From NCBI RefSeq assembly GCF_040545475.1, contig NZ_JBEPMA010000008.1, positions 1-64,000 of the forward strand: a stretch of DNA of 64,000 nt, in the 5' to 3' direction. The translations under genes were made by a program, and so were the position numbers. Below the pieces are notes generated by a model. That model ran no database searches, had not been told where the DNA came from, and saw only the letters and a list, made by a program, of their open reading frames with translations. Source of the DNA: Peptoniphilus_A olsenii (GTDB taxonomy: Bacteria > Bacillota > Clostridia > Tissierellales > Peptoniphilaceae). Below, in pieces: positions 1 to 7,649 of this stretch (position 1 is its first letter; each line of letters begins with the position of its first letter).

Positions 1-95
1 ATTTCATACGAAATATATTAGATAAAACACCAAAGAAAAACACTAAAGAATTCAGAGAAGATTTAAAAGCATTATTTAAAATCACCGATATAAAC
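1..95 (+). pseudogene. IS256-family transposase, middle part of an interrupted gene
   Basis: Frame 3 reads from the window edge as FIRNILDKTPKK, then REDLKALFKITDIN, which I recognise as the region of IS256/MutatoR transposases between the catalytic core and the C-terminal domain. The frame stops being transposase at base 95, where ISL3-type terminal sequence begins. The rest of the gene is at 17492-17802 on the same strand. Joining base 95 to base 17500 restores the reading frame as TDIN-LARKMKEE. The 5' part of the gene is outside the window, so whether it is intact is unknown. Confidence 0.85.
88..95. repeat. 8-bp target-site duplication, left copy (ATATAAAC)
   Basis: ATATAAAC directly precedes the ISL3-type left end at 96, and the same eight bases directly follow the right end at 17491. 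ISL3-family elements generate 8-bp duplications, so length and placement fit one insertion event into the IS256 gene. Confidence 0.8.
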
Positions 96-140
96 GGCTC
101 TATAATAAATAGTGTTGGTGAGAAATCATCAGCACTATTT
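96..140. repeat. ISL3-type left terminal repeat with palindrome; direct repeat copy 1
   Basis: This 45-bp stretch is repeated at 17436-17480 in the same orientation with two differences (43/45). Within it AAATAGTGTTGGTGA (107-121) and TCATCAGCACTATTT (126-140) pair over all 15 positions if G-U wobbles are allowed, closing a GAAA tetraloop. The start at 96 fits the GG(C/T)TCT ends of ISL3-family elements. A short T run follows (138-142), so as RNA it would resemble a terminator that blocks read-in transcription. Confidence 0.8.
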
Positions 141-160
141 TTGTATGGAAATGTATAAAA

Positions 161-232
161 AATAGACATAGAAATCACATTCCTATAAAATATAGTTGCT
201 AGCAAATACCAAGGAGTAATTCTATGTCTATT
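161..232 (+). promoter_or_regulatory. Inverted repeat covering the ISL3 transposase start codon
   Basis: AATAGACATAGAA (161-173) is the exact reverse complement of TTCTATGTCTATT (220-232). The second arm contains the ATG at 224, and the ribosome binding site AAGGAG (211-216) lies in the loop. In a transcript entering from outside, this hairpin would hide the start codon. Insertion sequences are known to use such hairpins to suppress transposase made from read-through RNA. The function here is inferred from position only. Confidence 0.5.
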
Positions 233-250
233 AATAATTATATAAAAATT
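224..250 (+). pseudogene. Truncated start of an ISL3-family transposase
   Basis: AAGGAG sits 7 bases before an ATG that reads MSINNYIK, the start I recall for ISL3-family transposases in related anaerobic cocci. Homology then stops: the frame runs into the end of the NEAT gene on the other strand, whose stop codon is at 249-251. At most about nine transposase codons remain, so the gene is dead. The junction between IS and operon DNA must fall near 245-260. Confidence 0.55.
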
Positions 251-1121
251 ATTTACTTATCTTTACAGTTCTTGTTGAAGAATCCCAATCTACTTTAGAT
301 CCTAATATTTCAGAAATTGCTCTTAGGGGTACAAAAGTCCTTGAGTTCTTAATAACTGCTGGAGAATCAATTGCAATTTTCTTTCCATTAGCCTCAATTT
401 CTTTTTCTCCAATTACAAGGCTTACTTTGTTTTCACCAATGAGAACAGTTTTTGTATCAGCCTTCCAATCAACTTTTTCGCCAAGAGCCTCAGAGATAAA
501 TCTTAGAGGAACCATTGTCCTTCCCTTTTCAATGTAAGCTGGAGTCTCAGGTTTGATTTCCTTGTCTGATACGAAAATTTTAATCTCAGACTTAGCTGAA
601 GACTTTTCAGCCTTTACGTCCTTCTTGCTTGCAGGTTTAGAATCCTTAGCTTCCATGGCCTTTGCATTAGCCCAGTCAAACTTTAGGTAAGCCTTTTGTT
701 CTCCTGAACCCTTTCCACCACCAGCAATAGCATCCATAGCATCAACCCATACAGCAACAAGAATTTGATCTTCCTTTGGACTTGTTCTTACAAACTCGTG
801 CTTCTTTATATATTCACCATTAATAGGGCTTTGCTTAGTTTCAACTCTCTTAGAGTCCTTATCGCCATCATAGATAAATAAATTTGTAAGTTCACCTTCC
901 ATATTCATAAATTCCATCTTCTTTAGAAAAATATTGTAAATAAATTTACCATCTTTTTCTTCAACTTGAGCAACTTGCTTTAAAGAAGGGTTGCCCATAG
1001 ACTCCTTATCTGGTTCGCCATACTTAACTAATTTTACTGGTACTTCATAAGAACTTGCAGCAAAAATAGAATTAGGTAATAAAACTAATACTAACAATAG
1101 TGATAAAATAATTTTTTTCAT
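249..1121 (-). CDS. Secreted NEAT-domain protein with C-terminal stalk repeats
   Basis: The protein has 290 residues. It has a signal peptide (about 1-21, ending SIFA), one NEAT domain (about 24-155) and a stalk region (copper amine oxidase N-like, about 180-290) with two repeats containing TMVPLRFISEALG and TFVPLRAISEILG. NEAT domains bind heme at the cell surface. The heme-lip segment is ESMGNPSL. The usual YxxxY heme-ligand motif is replaced by VWVDAMDAI followed by GEQKA. There is no LPXTG, SLH or membrane anchor, so the stalk repeats may tether it or it may be released as a hemophore. The start at 1121 is chosen because GAGGTG lies 4 bases upstream; a more upstream ATG overlaps that site. 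It is the last gene of the operon and ends against ISL3 sequence. Confidence 0.85.
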   Translation of the reverse strand: MKKIILSLLLVLVLLPNSIFAASSYEVPVKLVKYGEPDKESMGNPSLKQVAQVEEKDGKFIYNIFLKKMEFMNMEGELTNLFIYDGDKDSKRVETKQSPINGEYIKKHEFVRTSPKEDQILVAVWVDAMDAIAGGGKGSGEQKAYLKFDWANAKAMEAKDSKPASKKDVKAEKSSAKSEIKIFVSDKEIKPETPAYIEKGRTMVPLRFISEALGEKVDWKADTKTVLIGENKVSLVIGEKEIEANGKKIAIDSPAVIKNSRTFVPLRAISEILGSKVDWDSSTRTVKISK

Positions 1122-1140
1122 ATTACACCTCATTTTTATC

Positions 1141-1171
1141 TAAAGGGACTCTTAATTTAAAAGTCCCTTTA
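1141..1171. other. Intercistronic hairpin between the two distal NEAT genes
   Basis: TAAAGGGACT and AGTCCCTTTA form a perfect 10-bp stem in the 61-bp gap between the SLH-NEAT gene and the NEAT-stalk gene. Neither strand has a strong T run next to it. It may be a weak terminator or an RNA-processing or stability hairpin that sets the level of the last gene. Confidence 0.55.
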
Positions 1172-1182
1172 AATTTTTAAAC

Positions 1183-4100
1183 TTAATTGTGATCAATATT
1201 GTAAAGAACTTGAGCAACTTGTGCCCTAGTAAATTGAGATTTTGGTGCGAAACTTCCATCGCCCATACCACTTACTACTCCAAGTCTTGCCATTTCCTTT
1301 ACAGAATCCTTAGCCCAGCCTTGAATCTTATCTTCATCTTTGAAGGCATTAGTATTGCCCTTTGCATTAAGATTCTTGCCTGAAACCTTTAAGAACTTAG
1401 TCATCATCACAGCCATTTCTTCTCTTGTTAGTTCTTTATCAGGTGCAAAGTTTCCTTGTCCTACGCCTGATACTATTCCAACTTTATTCGCCCATGTGAT
1501 ATATGGACTGTAGTACATTCCTGACTTAACATCTTTGAAGTTTTGATCCTTGTAGTCATTTACATTGACATTTAACATTCTTCCAAGAACACTTACAAAT
1601 TGTCCTCTTGTTATAGACTTGTTAGGACCAAATTCTGTATTACTTAGGCCTGCGAAGTATCCCTTGCTTACAACATAGTCAATAGCAGTCTTAGCCCAGT
1701 GTCCACTTGTGTCTGTAAAGTTGTTTTTATTATTACTTTGAACAGCTTGTTGATTTTGATTTTGTTGCTTTTGTTGGTTTTGTTGATTTTGATTTTGTTG
1801 GTTTTGGTTGTTGTTGTTTCCGCCAACTCTTCCTACTTCTCTTGCATTGTTCCAGTTAAAGGATAGGATTGCATTTTGCTCTCCTCCTCCCGGACCTTTG
1901 CCTGCTATTTCATCCATAGCATCTACCCAAACTGCAACGTTTACTCTGTCATATTTGCCGTTCATGGTCCATGACCAAGTGTTGCCTGATTGATCCGCTC
2001 TGTACTTGCTGCCATCAATGATAAACAGATTTGTTAAGTTGCCTGTCAAAGTTTTGCCGCCGAAATCTCTTTGGATAGCATGGAAATTAACACTGTATCT
2101 GAATTTTCCATCCCTTTCTTCTACTCTAGCAGTGTGATTAATAGCCGCATTTGCCATTGAGTAACCACTTTGATGAGCATGAAGAACTTCTACTGGAACT
2201 TCATATTGAACTGTAACTGGGCCGTTATTTTGGTTGTTTTTGTTATTGTTGCCCCAGCCTTGGTTATTGTTGCCCCAACCTTGGTTGTTGTTACCCCAGC
2301 CTTGATTGTTGTTGCCCCAGCCAGAGTTGTTGTTGCCCCAACCTTGGTTATTGTTGCCCCAACCTTGGTTGTTATTGCCCCAACCTTGGTTGTTATTGCC
2401 CCAACCTTGGTTGTTGCCAGAATTATTTGGCTTACTTGTATCTAATGTAAGTCCTGCCGCAGCAGCTTTTAAATTATCAATGGCAAATTTTACTTGCATG
2501 TCCGTAGCATTAGGTTTAGTCAATAAACTCATTAAAGAATTATATGCGTTAACATACATCATGTTGCTTTGATAAGTGTATTGAGGTCCGCCTAAGTTGG
2601 CATATCTTTTCAAAGCATCTACAACATCTTCCCTGCTCGGCACATTAGGTGTTGGTGTTGGAGTAGGTGTTGGTGTTTCTCCACCGGGAGTAACTTTAGT
2701 CATTTTGCTCTTATCAAATACAAGTCTTGCATTTTGTGCCCCTGCTCCAGGTGTGCCGCCCATAAGACCGTCCATAGCATCTACCCAAACTTTTACATAA
2801 AGAGTATTGTCTTTTAAATTATCAAACTCAGCCTTAGTAAGTTTAATTCTAAATACCTTAGGGAATTGTTTTTGAGATCCGTCCATAGCCTTATCTTCCA
2901 TTTGCTCTAAAACTTCAGCAGGAATTGCCTCTCCCTTTATAGTATTGTCCTCAAAGCTAAATAAATTAGTTAAATGTCCGTAGAATTTAGTTGCGCCCAA
3001 AGGTACTTCAATACCTTGGAAAGTTAAATCAATATTTACATCATCGCCCTTTATGCTTACCTTGGCAGGAGATACTAAAGCTTTATTTCCCATAGACTCC
3101 TTATCTTGAACTGAGTGCATAAGCTTAACAGGTAAAGTATAAACTTTTTCACTTGCTCCCGGTGTAACATTTACATCGGCACTGTTACTAAAAGCTTCTA
3201 TAGCTTTGTTTAAATTAGTTAAAGCTTCATTAATTTGCTCTTGAGTATTAGCACTATTTAAAACACTTTTAGCAGCTTCAATAGCAGCCTTTAAAGTTTT
3301 AAAAGCATCTTCACTTTTTTTACCTTGGCTTATCTTGTCGGCATCCTTTATCTTAGCATCAAGGTCTGTTTTGTTTAATTGCGCTTCTTTATCCGGACTA
3401 GATTTAAATGCTTCTATAGCCTTATTTAATGTGGTTACTGCACCATCTATTGCAGTTTGTTCACTTGCACTATTTAAAACTTCTTCAGCAGAAGTTATTG
3501 CAGCTTTAAGAGCATTAAAAGCTTCATCTGTTTTCTTACCTTGTTCAACTTTCTTAGCTTCTGCTATTTCTTTTGTTAAGGCTTCTTTTTCTAGTGGAGT
3601 TGGTACTACTTTATCTGCACTTTCATTAAAGGCTTTTACTGCTGCTTTTAATGTTTTAACTGCTTCGTCTAATTGAGTTTGCTCTGTTGCTTCCTCTAAT
3701 ACTTTTTCTGCTGATGCTATTGCAACCTTAAGTGTATTAAATGCTTCTTCTGTCTTCTTACCTTGTTCTATCGCCTTGGCTGCTGCTATTTCATTTGATA
3801 AGTCTTGTGTATTTAAAATAACTTTTGTGAATTTTGTTTTGTCTATTACTACCTTGGCGTTTTGTTCTCCTGCGCCCGGTGTTATTGGGTTACCCGGTCC
3901 TGATCCTATGGCGTCCATGGCATCTACCCAAACTTTGATCCATAAGAAGTCCGATGCTTCAAATACACTTTTGTCCATTGTGTATCTAAATATTTGTGGG
4001 TAATTATGCTCGTTACCGTCTAAGCCAAGGTCTATATGTGACTTTATTACTTCCGCTTCTATTACATCATTATTGTTTAAAGGGTCTTTGTTGTCTCTGT

Positions 4101-4437
4101 AAAAGAAAAGATTTGTCAAATGGCCTTTCATTCCCATTAGATTCATGCCTTTAAATGTAAGTTCTATGGTAACTTTGTCTCCTCTATAGACTACTTTTGC
4201 CCTGTGTTCTATTGCACCATTTGCCATAGATTTTTGTCCCGGGTTATATGCATGGGCTACTTCAACTGGTGCTGTGTATATTCCGTCTTCTACATTGCTT
4301 GTAACTGATTGCGATTCTAACGCCTGTACTATGGTAGTATTTTCTGGCATTGGGATTACTGATTGTGCAACTGCCAATGATGGTGTCATTATCGACGCTA
4401 TAAGTGTTGCTGATATTGCTTTTCTAAATTTGTTCAT
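1183..4437 (-). CDS. Three-NEAT, SLH-anchored surface heme-binding protein
   Basis: The protein has 1084 residues and starts at 4437 behind AAAGGAG. Order of parts: signal peptide (about 1-25); NEAT 1 (about 50-210, with KSMANGAI and VWVDAMDAI); three helical FIVAR-like repeats of about 65 residues, each with QGKK(T/S)(E/D)(E/D)AF; NEAT 2 (about 430-585, ESMGNKAL and VWVDAMDGL); a TPTP linker; one more helical repeat; eight NNQGWGN repeats; NEAT 3 (about 745-880, YSMANAAI and VWVDAMDEI); an Asn/Gln-rich linker; and three C-terminal SLH domains (about 910-1084) that would bind secondary cell-wall polymer. It is a long surface receptor probably handing heme to the Shp-like and lipoprotein partners. 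All three NEAT domains lack YxxxY and carry G(A/G)GEQNA instead. Confidence 0.9.
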   Translation of the reverse strand: MNKFRKAISATLIASIMTPSLAVAQSVIPMPENTTIVQALESQSVTSNVEDGIYTAPVEVAHAYNPGQKSMANGAIEHRAKVVYRGDKVTIELTFKGMNLMGMKGHLTNLFFYRDNKDPLNNNDVIEAEVIKSHIDLGLDGNEHNYPQIFRYTMDKSVFEASDFLWIKVWVDAMDAIGSGPGNPITPGAGEQNAKVVIDKTKFTKVILNTQDLSNEIAAAKAIEQGKKTEEAFNTLKVAIASAEKVLEEATEQTQLDEAVKTLKAAVKAFNESADKVVPTPLEKEALTKEIAEAKKVEQGKKTDEAFNALKAAITSAEEVLNSASEQTAIDGAVTTLNKAIEAFKSSPDKEAQLNKTDLDAKIKDADKISQGKKSEDAFKTLKAAIEAAKSVLNSANTQEQINEALTNLNKAIEAFSNSADVNVTPGASEKVYTLPVKLMHSVQDKESMGNKALVSPAKVSIKGDDVNIDLTFQGIEVPLGATKFYGHLTNLFSFEDNTIKGEAIPAEVLEQMEDKAMDGSQKQFPKVFRIKLTKAEFDNLKDNTLYVKVWVDAMDGLMGGTPGAGAQNARLVFDKSKMTKVTPGGETPTPTPTPTPNVPSREDVVDALKRYANLGGPQYTYQSNMMYVNAYNSLMSLLTKPNATDMQVKFAIDNLKAAAAGLTLDTSKPNNSGNNQGWGNNNQGWGNNNQGWGNNNQGWGNNNSGWGNNNQGWGNNNQGWGNNNQGWGNNNKNNQNNGPVTVQYEVPVEVLHAHQSGYSMANAAINHTARVEERDGKFRYSVNFHAIQRDFGGKTLTGNLTNLFIIDGSKYRADQSGNTWSWTMNGKYDRVNVAVWVDAMDEIAGKGPGGGEQNAILSFNWNNAREVGRVGGNNNNQNQQNQNQQNQQKQQNQNQQAVQSNNKNNFTDTSGHWAKTAIDYVVSKGYFAGLSNTEFGPNKSITRGQFVSVLGRMLNVNVNDYKDQNFKDVKSGMYYSPYITWANKVGIVSGVGQGNFAPDKELTREEMAVMMTKFLKVSGKNLNAKGNTNAFKDEDKIQGWAKDSVKEMARLGVVSGMGDGSFAPKSQFTRAQVAQVLYNIDHN
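2251..2418 (-). repeat. Eight 21-bp coding tandem repeats (NNQGWGN)
   Basis: Eight 21-bp units encode NNQGWGN, one of them as NNSGWGN, within the SLH-NEAT protein. The units differ by silent changes (CAACC/CAGCC, TTGTTG/TTATTG), so the array is not perfectly homogenised. It probably forms a flexible, Trp-bearing spacer before NEAT 3. Copy number is likely to vary between strains by slippage. Confidence 0.85.
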
Positions 4438-4467
4438 TGTCGCTCCTTTCAATTTTATCTTTTATTT

Positions 4468-4992
4468 TTAGCTTTTTGAACTTGCCAATTGTTTTATATT
4501 CTTCGCAAAATAATTTGCTGCTTGTTCTAGTTCTTCTTCCGTTGCTACCCTCGATTTTAGGCTTGTTTCTATCATTTTTTCTTTTATCTGTTTTGGAACT
4601 ACTAGTCCTGTAATTCCTCTTAATTTTTCTATCATCTTGGGGTCAACAAGTCCTGGACATATGTATTGTCCCAGGGAGTCCCTGTCTATTAAAAGATCCT
4701 CTAAGTTTTTTATCACCTTCCTTCCATGTTCTGAGTCTGGCATTGCTCCTAATGTTGCAAATAGTCCTATTTTTTTATTTTTGATGGTCTTTAAGAATTT
4801 TAGGGTCTTGGTCTCTAAGGTCCCTCTATCTATCCAAGCACCCAAGAGTATAAAATCAAATTTTTCTACTTCAGGTGCATCTCTTATGTCCTTTATGGTC
4901 ATTTGGTGCTCATCTTTTAAGACTTCATAAATTTTTTCTGCCATTCTCTTGGTGTTGCCTGTCTTTGATGAATATATTATTAGTCCCTTCAC
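4468..4992 (-). CDS. Flavodoxin-domain protein in the heme operon
   Basis: The 174-residue cytoplasmic protein opens with LIIYSSKTGNTKRMAEKI, the phosphate-binding loop for FMN in flavodoxins, followed by the DFILLGAWIDRG region. The length fits the flavodoxin_3 type. The start is a GTG behind GGAGG. It lies 9 bp after the ATPase gene and 30 bp before the SLH-NEAT gene, so it is co-transcribed. No IsdG/HmuO-type heme oxygenase is encoded in the operon. An FMN protein placed here could supply electrons for reducing imported heme or for breaking it down; that role is inference. Confidence 0.8.
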   Translation of the reverse strand: MKGLIIYSSKTGNTKRMAEKIYEVLKDEHQMTIKDIRDAPEVEKFDFILLGAWIDRGTLETKTLKFLKTIKNKKIGLFATLGAMPDSEHGRKVIKNLEDLLIDRDSLGQYICPGLVDPKMIEKLRGITGLVVPKQIKEKMIETSLKSRVATEEELEQAANYFAKNIKQLASSKS

Positions 4993-5001
4993 TTTTCCTC
5001 C

Positions 5002-5763
5002 TTAATCTTCTGCAAATACATATTTTTTATTTTCAATATCTATTATTTTTAGTCTTGTGTCGTAAATCTTGCTTATGTTTTCTTCTGTTAATACTTGGCT
5101 TGCTTTTCCTTGAAATTCGATTTTCCCCTTCATCATTCCTACTATGGTGTCTGAATACTCTAGGGACTGGTTGATGTCATGAAGGACCATGATTATTGTC
5201 TTTCCAAGATTTTTATTTAAATTTCTTATTAGTTTCAAAATTTCTATCTGGTATTTTATGTCTAAGTAGGTTGTAGGTTCGTCCAGGAGAAGTACATCAC
5301 TATCTTGTGCTATTGCCATGGCTATCCATGCCCTCTGGACTTGTCCACCTGATAGGGAGTTGACTCTTTCTTTTCTTATTTCTTCTAAGCCACAAACTTC
5401 TATGGCTTCATTTATTTTATTTTTGTCCTCTTGACTTGGCTTCTGCATAAAGCCTACATAGGGATTTCTTCCATAGGCAACAAGTTCTTCAACTTTAATG
5501 TCCCCTGCTATTTGATTTTTTTGTCTAACTATGGCAACTTTTTTTGCAAATTCTTTTCTCTCTATATTTTTAATATTTCTGCCGTCAAGACTTATAAAAC
5601 CCATTTTTGGTTTTTCCACTCTTGTTATTAATTTTAAAAGTGTTGACTTGCCACAGCCATTGGCACCTAGGAGGGTTGTGATCTTATTTTTTTCTATTTT
5701 TAGAGAAAGATCTTTTATAACCATATTTTTGTCATAGGCGAAAAATAAGTGATTAATTTCCAT
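5002..5763 (-). CDS. Heme/iron ABC transporter ATP-binding protein
   Basis: This 253-residue ATPase is of the FepC/FhuC/HtsC type. It has Walker A GANGCGKST (about residue 33), the signature LSGGQVQRAW (about 138), Walker B VLLLDEPTT and the H-loop VLHDINQS. It energises the FecCD-type permease encoded just upstream, with which it overlaps by 11 bp. Heme as substrate is inferred from the NEAT and Shp-like neighbours. Confidence 0.92.
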   Translation of the reverse strand: MEINHLFFAYDKNMVIKDLSLKIEKNKITTLLGANGCGKSTLLKLITRVEKPKMGFISLDGRNIKNIERKEFAKKVAIVRQKNQIAGDIKVEELVAYGRNPYVGFMQKPSQEDKNKINEAIEVCGLEEIRKERVNSLSGGQVQRAWIAMAIAQDSDVLLLDEPTTYLDIKYQIEILKLIRNLNKNLGKTIIMVLHDINQSLEYSDTIVGMMKGKIEFQGKASQVLTEENISKIYDTRLKIIDIENKKYVFAED

Positions 5764-6742
5764 AATTTTTCCCTCCTACTTTTAATAGGCCTATAAAGAA
5801 TATTCCGCCCACTACTGTCATTACTACTGATGGTTTTATTTCGTAAGGGTAGGCTATCACTCTTCCCAAGGTGTCTGATAGGAGGAGGGTTATTGCTCCC
5901 AGTATCATGGAATAGGGTATTAGGTTCTTGTGGTTTGAGCCAAGAATTATCCTTGCTATGTGCGGCACTACTAGGCCTAAGAATCCTATTACTCCAACTA
6001 TGGCTGTTGATACTGATGCAAGTATTATTCCTATTAGGGCTAGGATAAACCTATCTCGATTTACATTAACTCCCAAGGCTTGTGCTGTTTGATCTTCCAG
6101 TTGAAGTAGATTCGCTGTCCTTATTGTGAAGAGTGCTATTATTAGAAATAGGATTCCGTAAATTGCCATAATTTTTACATCTGCCCAAGTTTTTTGTGCT
6201 ACATTGCCTTCGATTATTGATTGAACGTTTGTGAGGTTGCCCCCCATCATGGATTTTATTCCTTCGTTTACTCCCATTAGGGTCATGTTAAGTGCTACAC
6301 CTACAAGTATTAGTTTTATTGGGTTGGATCCTCCGTTCCAAGCTAGTGAATATATTAAGAGGTAAGCAAGAAGCCCTCCCACTACTGAAAAAAGTGGGCT
6401 AAAGGCATATAGGCCAGGGAATAATATCATTACAAGACTTGCTGATAGACTTGCCGCTGATGATATACCTATTATCCCTGGATCTGTTAGGGGGTTTTGC
6501 ATTACTGCTTGTAAGAGAACCCCCGATGTTGCTAGGGCTGCTCCAGCTAGTATTGATATTATAATTCTTGGAAACCTAAGGTCATATATTGTTGCTACGT
6601 CGGGATCATATTCTATAAACAAGCCCCTTAACAATTTACCAAAGGTCATTTCTATGGAGCCTGTTTTCGCTGAATAGAGGATGAGTCCTATTAGGACTAG
6701 GATTGATATGGTGTAAACTAGGATGATTTTATTTTTCTTCAT
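5753..6742 (-). CDS. Heme/iron ABC transporter permease (FecCD/BtuC type)
   Basis: The protein has about 329 residues and eight to ten hydrophobic segments. It carries the family features LRFPRIIISILAGAALATSG near residue 60 and GLVVPHIAR near 260. It forms the membrane channel with the ATPase downstream and receives substrate from the lipoprotein upstream. The ATG at 6742 follows AGGTG; a GTG four codons earlier is inside that site. It overlaps the lipoprotein gene by 14 bp. Confidence 0.92.
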   Translation of the reverse strand: MKKNKIILVYTISILVLIGLILYSAKTGSIEMTFGKLLRGLFIEYDPDVATIYDLRFPRIIISILAGAALATSGVLLQAVMQNPLTDPGIIGISSAASLSASLVMILFPGLYAFSPLFSVVGGLLAYLLIYSLAWNGGSNPIKLILVGVALNMTLMGVNEGIKSMMGGNLTNVQSIIEGNVAQKTWADVKIMAIYGILFLIIALFTIRTANLLQLEDQTAQALGVNVNRDRFILALIGIILASVSTAIVGVIGFLGLVVPHIARIILGSNHKNLIPYSMILGAITLLLSDTLGRVIAYPYEIKPSVVMTVVGGIFFIGLLKVGGKNYGN

Positions 6743-7649
6743 TTGTCTTATCACCTGTATTTCCTACTTCATTTGAGTCTTTCCCATAGAAGAGTTTGTC
6801 TAAGTCATTTAAGGCTTCCTTGTAGTTAAATTTCGCACTCATGCCAAATTTTTTGTGGTCAAGGTCGTAAACCTTGCCTTCCTTAACTGCCCTAAAGTGT
6901 TTCCAAATGTCATTTTCTGCAAAGTCTTTTTTAAACATTGCCATTACTTGATCTGGTAGGGCATGGGCTGTTCTAAGTATCATGTCTGGATCTTTCTTTA
7001 ACATGTCTTCTGTGTTTATTGTTATGAATTGTTGGTCTGTTCCTTCATATACATTTTCTCCACCTGCAATTTTTACAAGGCTCCCTGCATAGGAGTTTTC
7101 TGTTGCTACTACATAGGACCCTGGCAAACCCATTAAGATTAATACTCTAGGTGCTTTTTTGTCCTTGTGTTTTTCTCTATAGTCGTCTATGAATTTTTTG
7201 TAATCATCAATTAAGTCTTTGGCTTCTTTTTTTCTGTTAAGTAATTTCCCAAGATCCTCTATTGATTTATACATTCCATCTGTGTTGTTTAGGTTCAAAA
7301 ATCCATAGTCAAGGTCTGCTGCCTTGTATTTTGGAAGTAGGTCTGAAATTAAAGACACTGGCGAAAAAACATAGTCTGGATTTATTTGTTTTAATTTTTC
7401 AATGTCTGGTGTCATCGCCATCCCTACCTTAGGGACATCCTTATATCTTTCTGACATTGGATCTATTTCTGAGTCTGGCACTGCAACAAGGTCAATGTTT
7501 AATTTTTCCATTATATAAACTGTTGCCATTGATGTTGCTGCTATTCTCAGTTCGCCATTATTTTCTTTCTTACCAGATTTTTGACTTACGCAAGACGTTA
7601 ATAATAGACTTGCTAGAAGTATGGCTAGAATCTTTTTTATTCTATTCAT
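6729..7649 (-). CDS. Heme-binding lipoprotein (IsdE/HtsA-like)
   Basis: The protein has 306 residues with a lipobox (LLLTSC, Cys20) and a class III periplasmic-binding-protein fold. Staphylococcal IsdE holds heme with a Met and a His. The matching positions here appear to be Met77/Met79 in VGMAMTPDIEKL and His229 in RTAHALPDQV, which argues for heme rather than a siderophore. It overlaps the Shp-like gene by 8 bp and has AAGGAG at its start. It is the expected acceptor of heme passed along the surface relay. Confidence 0.88.
   Translation of the reverse strand: MNRIKKILAILLASLLLTSCVSQKSGKKENNGELRIAATSMATVYIMEKLNIDLVAVPDSEIDPMSERYKDVPKVGMAMTPDIEKLKQINPDYVFSPVSLISDLLPKYKAADLDYGFLNLNNTDGMYKSIEDLGKLLNRKKEAKDLIDDYKKFIDDYREKHKDKKAPRVLILMGLPGSYVVATENSYAGSLVKIAGGENVYEGTDQQFITINTEDMLKKDPDMILRTAHALPDQVMAMFKKDFAENDIWKHFRAVKEGKVYDLDHKKFGMSAKFNYKEALNDLDKLFYGKDSNEVGNTGDKTNEEK

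Noticed and set aside
1141..1171. Hairpin as full terminator of the heme operon before its last gene
   Set aside because: There is no adjacent T run on the minus strand, and the last gene has no visible promoter of its own.
2251..2418. Tandem 21-bp repeats as a CRISPR array
   Set aside because: There are no spacers, the units are contiguous, and they encode NNQGWGN in frame within the SLH-NEAT protein.
2170..2572. Plus-strand open frames rich in VAPTLVV and LLPQPWLL
   Set aside because: They are antisense readings of the coding repeat array in the NEAT gene, with no ribosome site.
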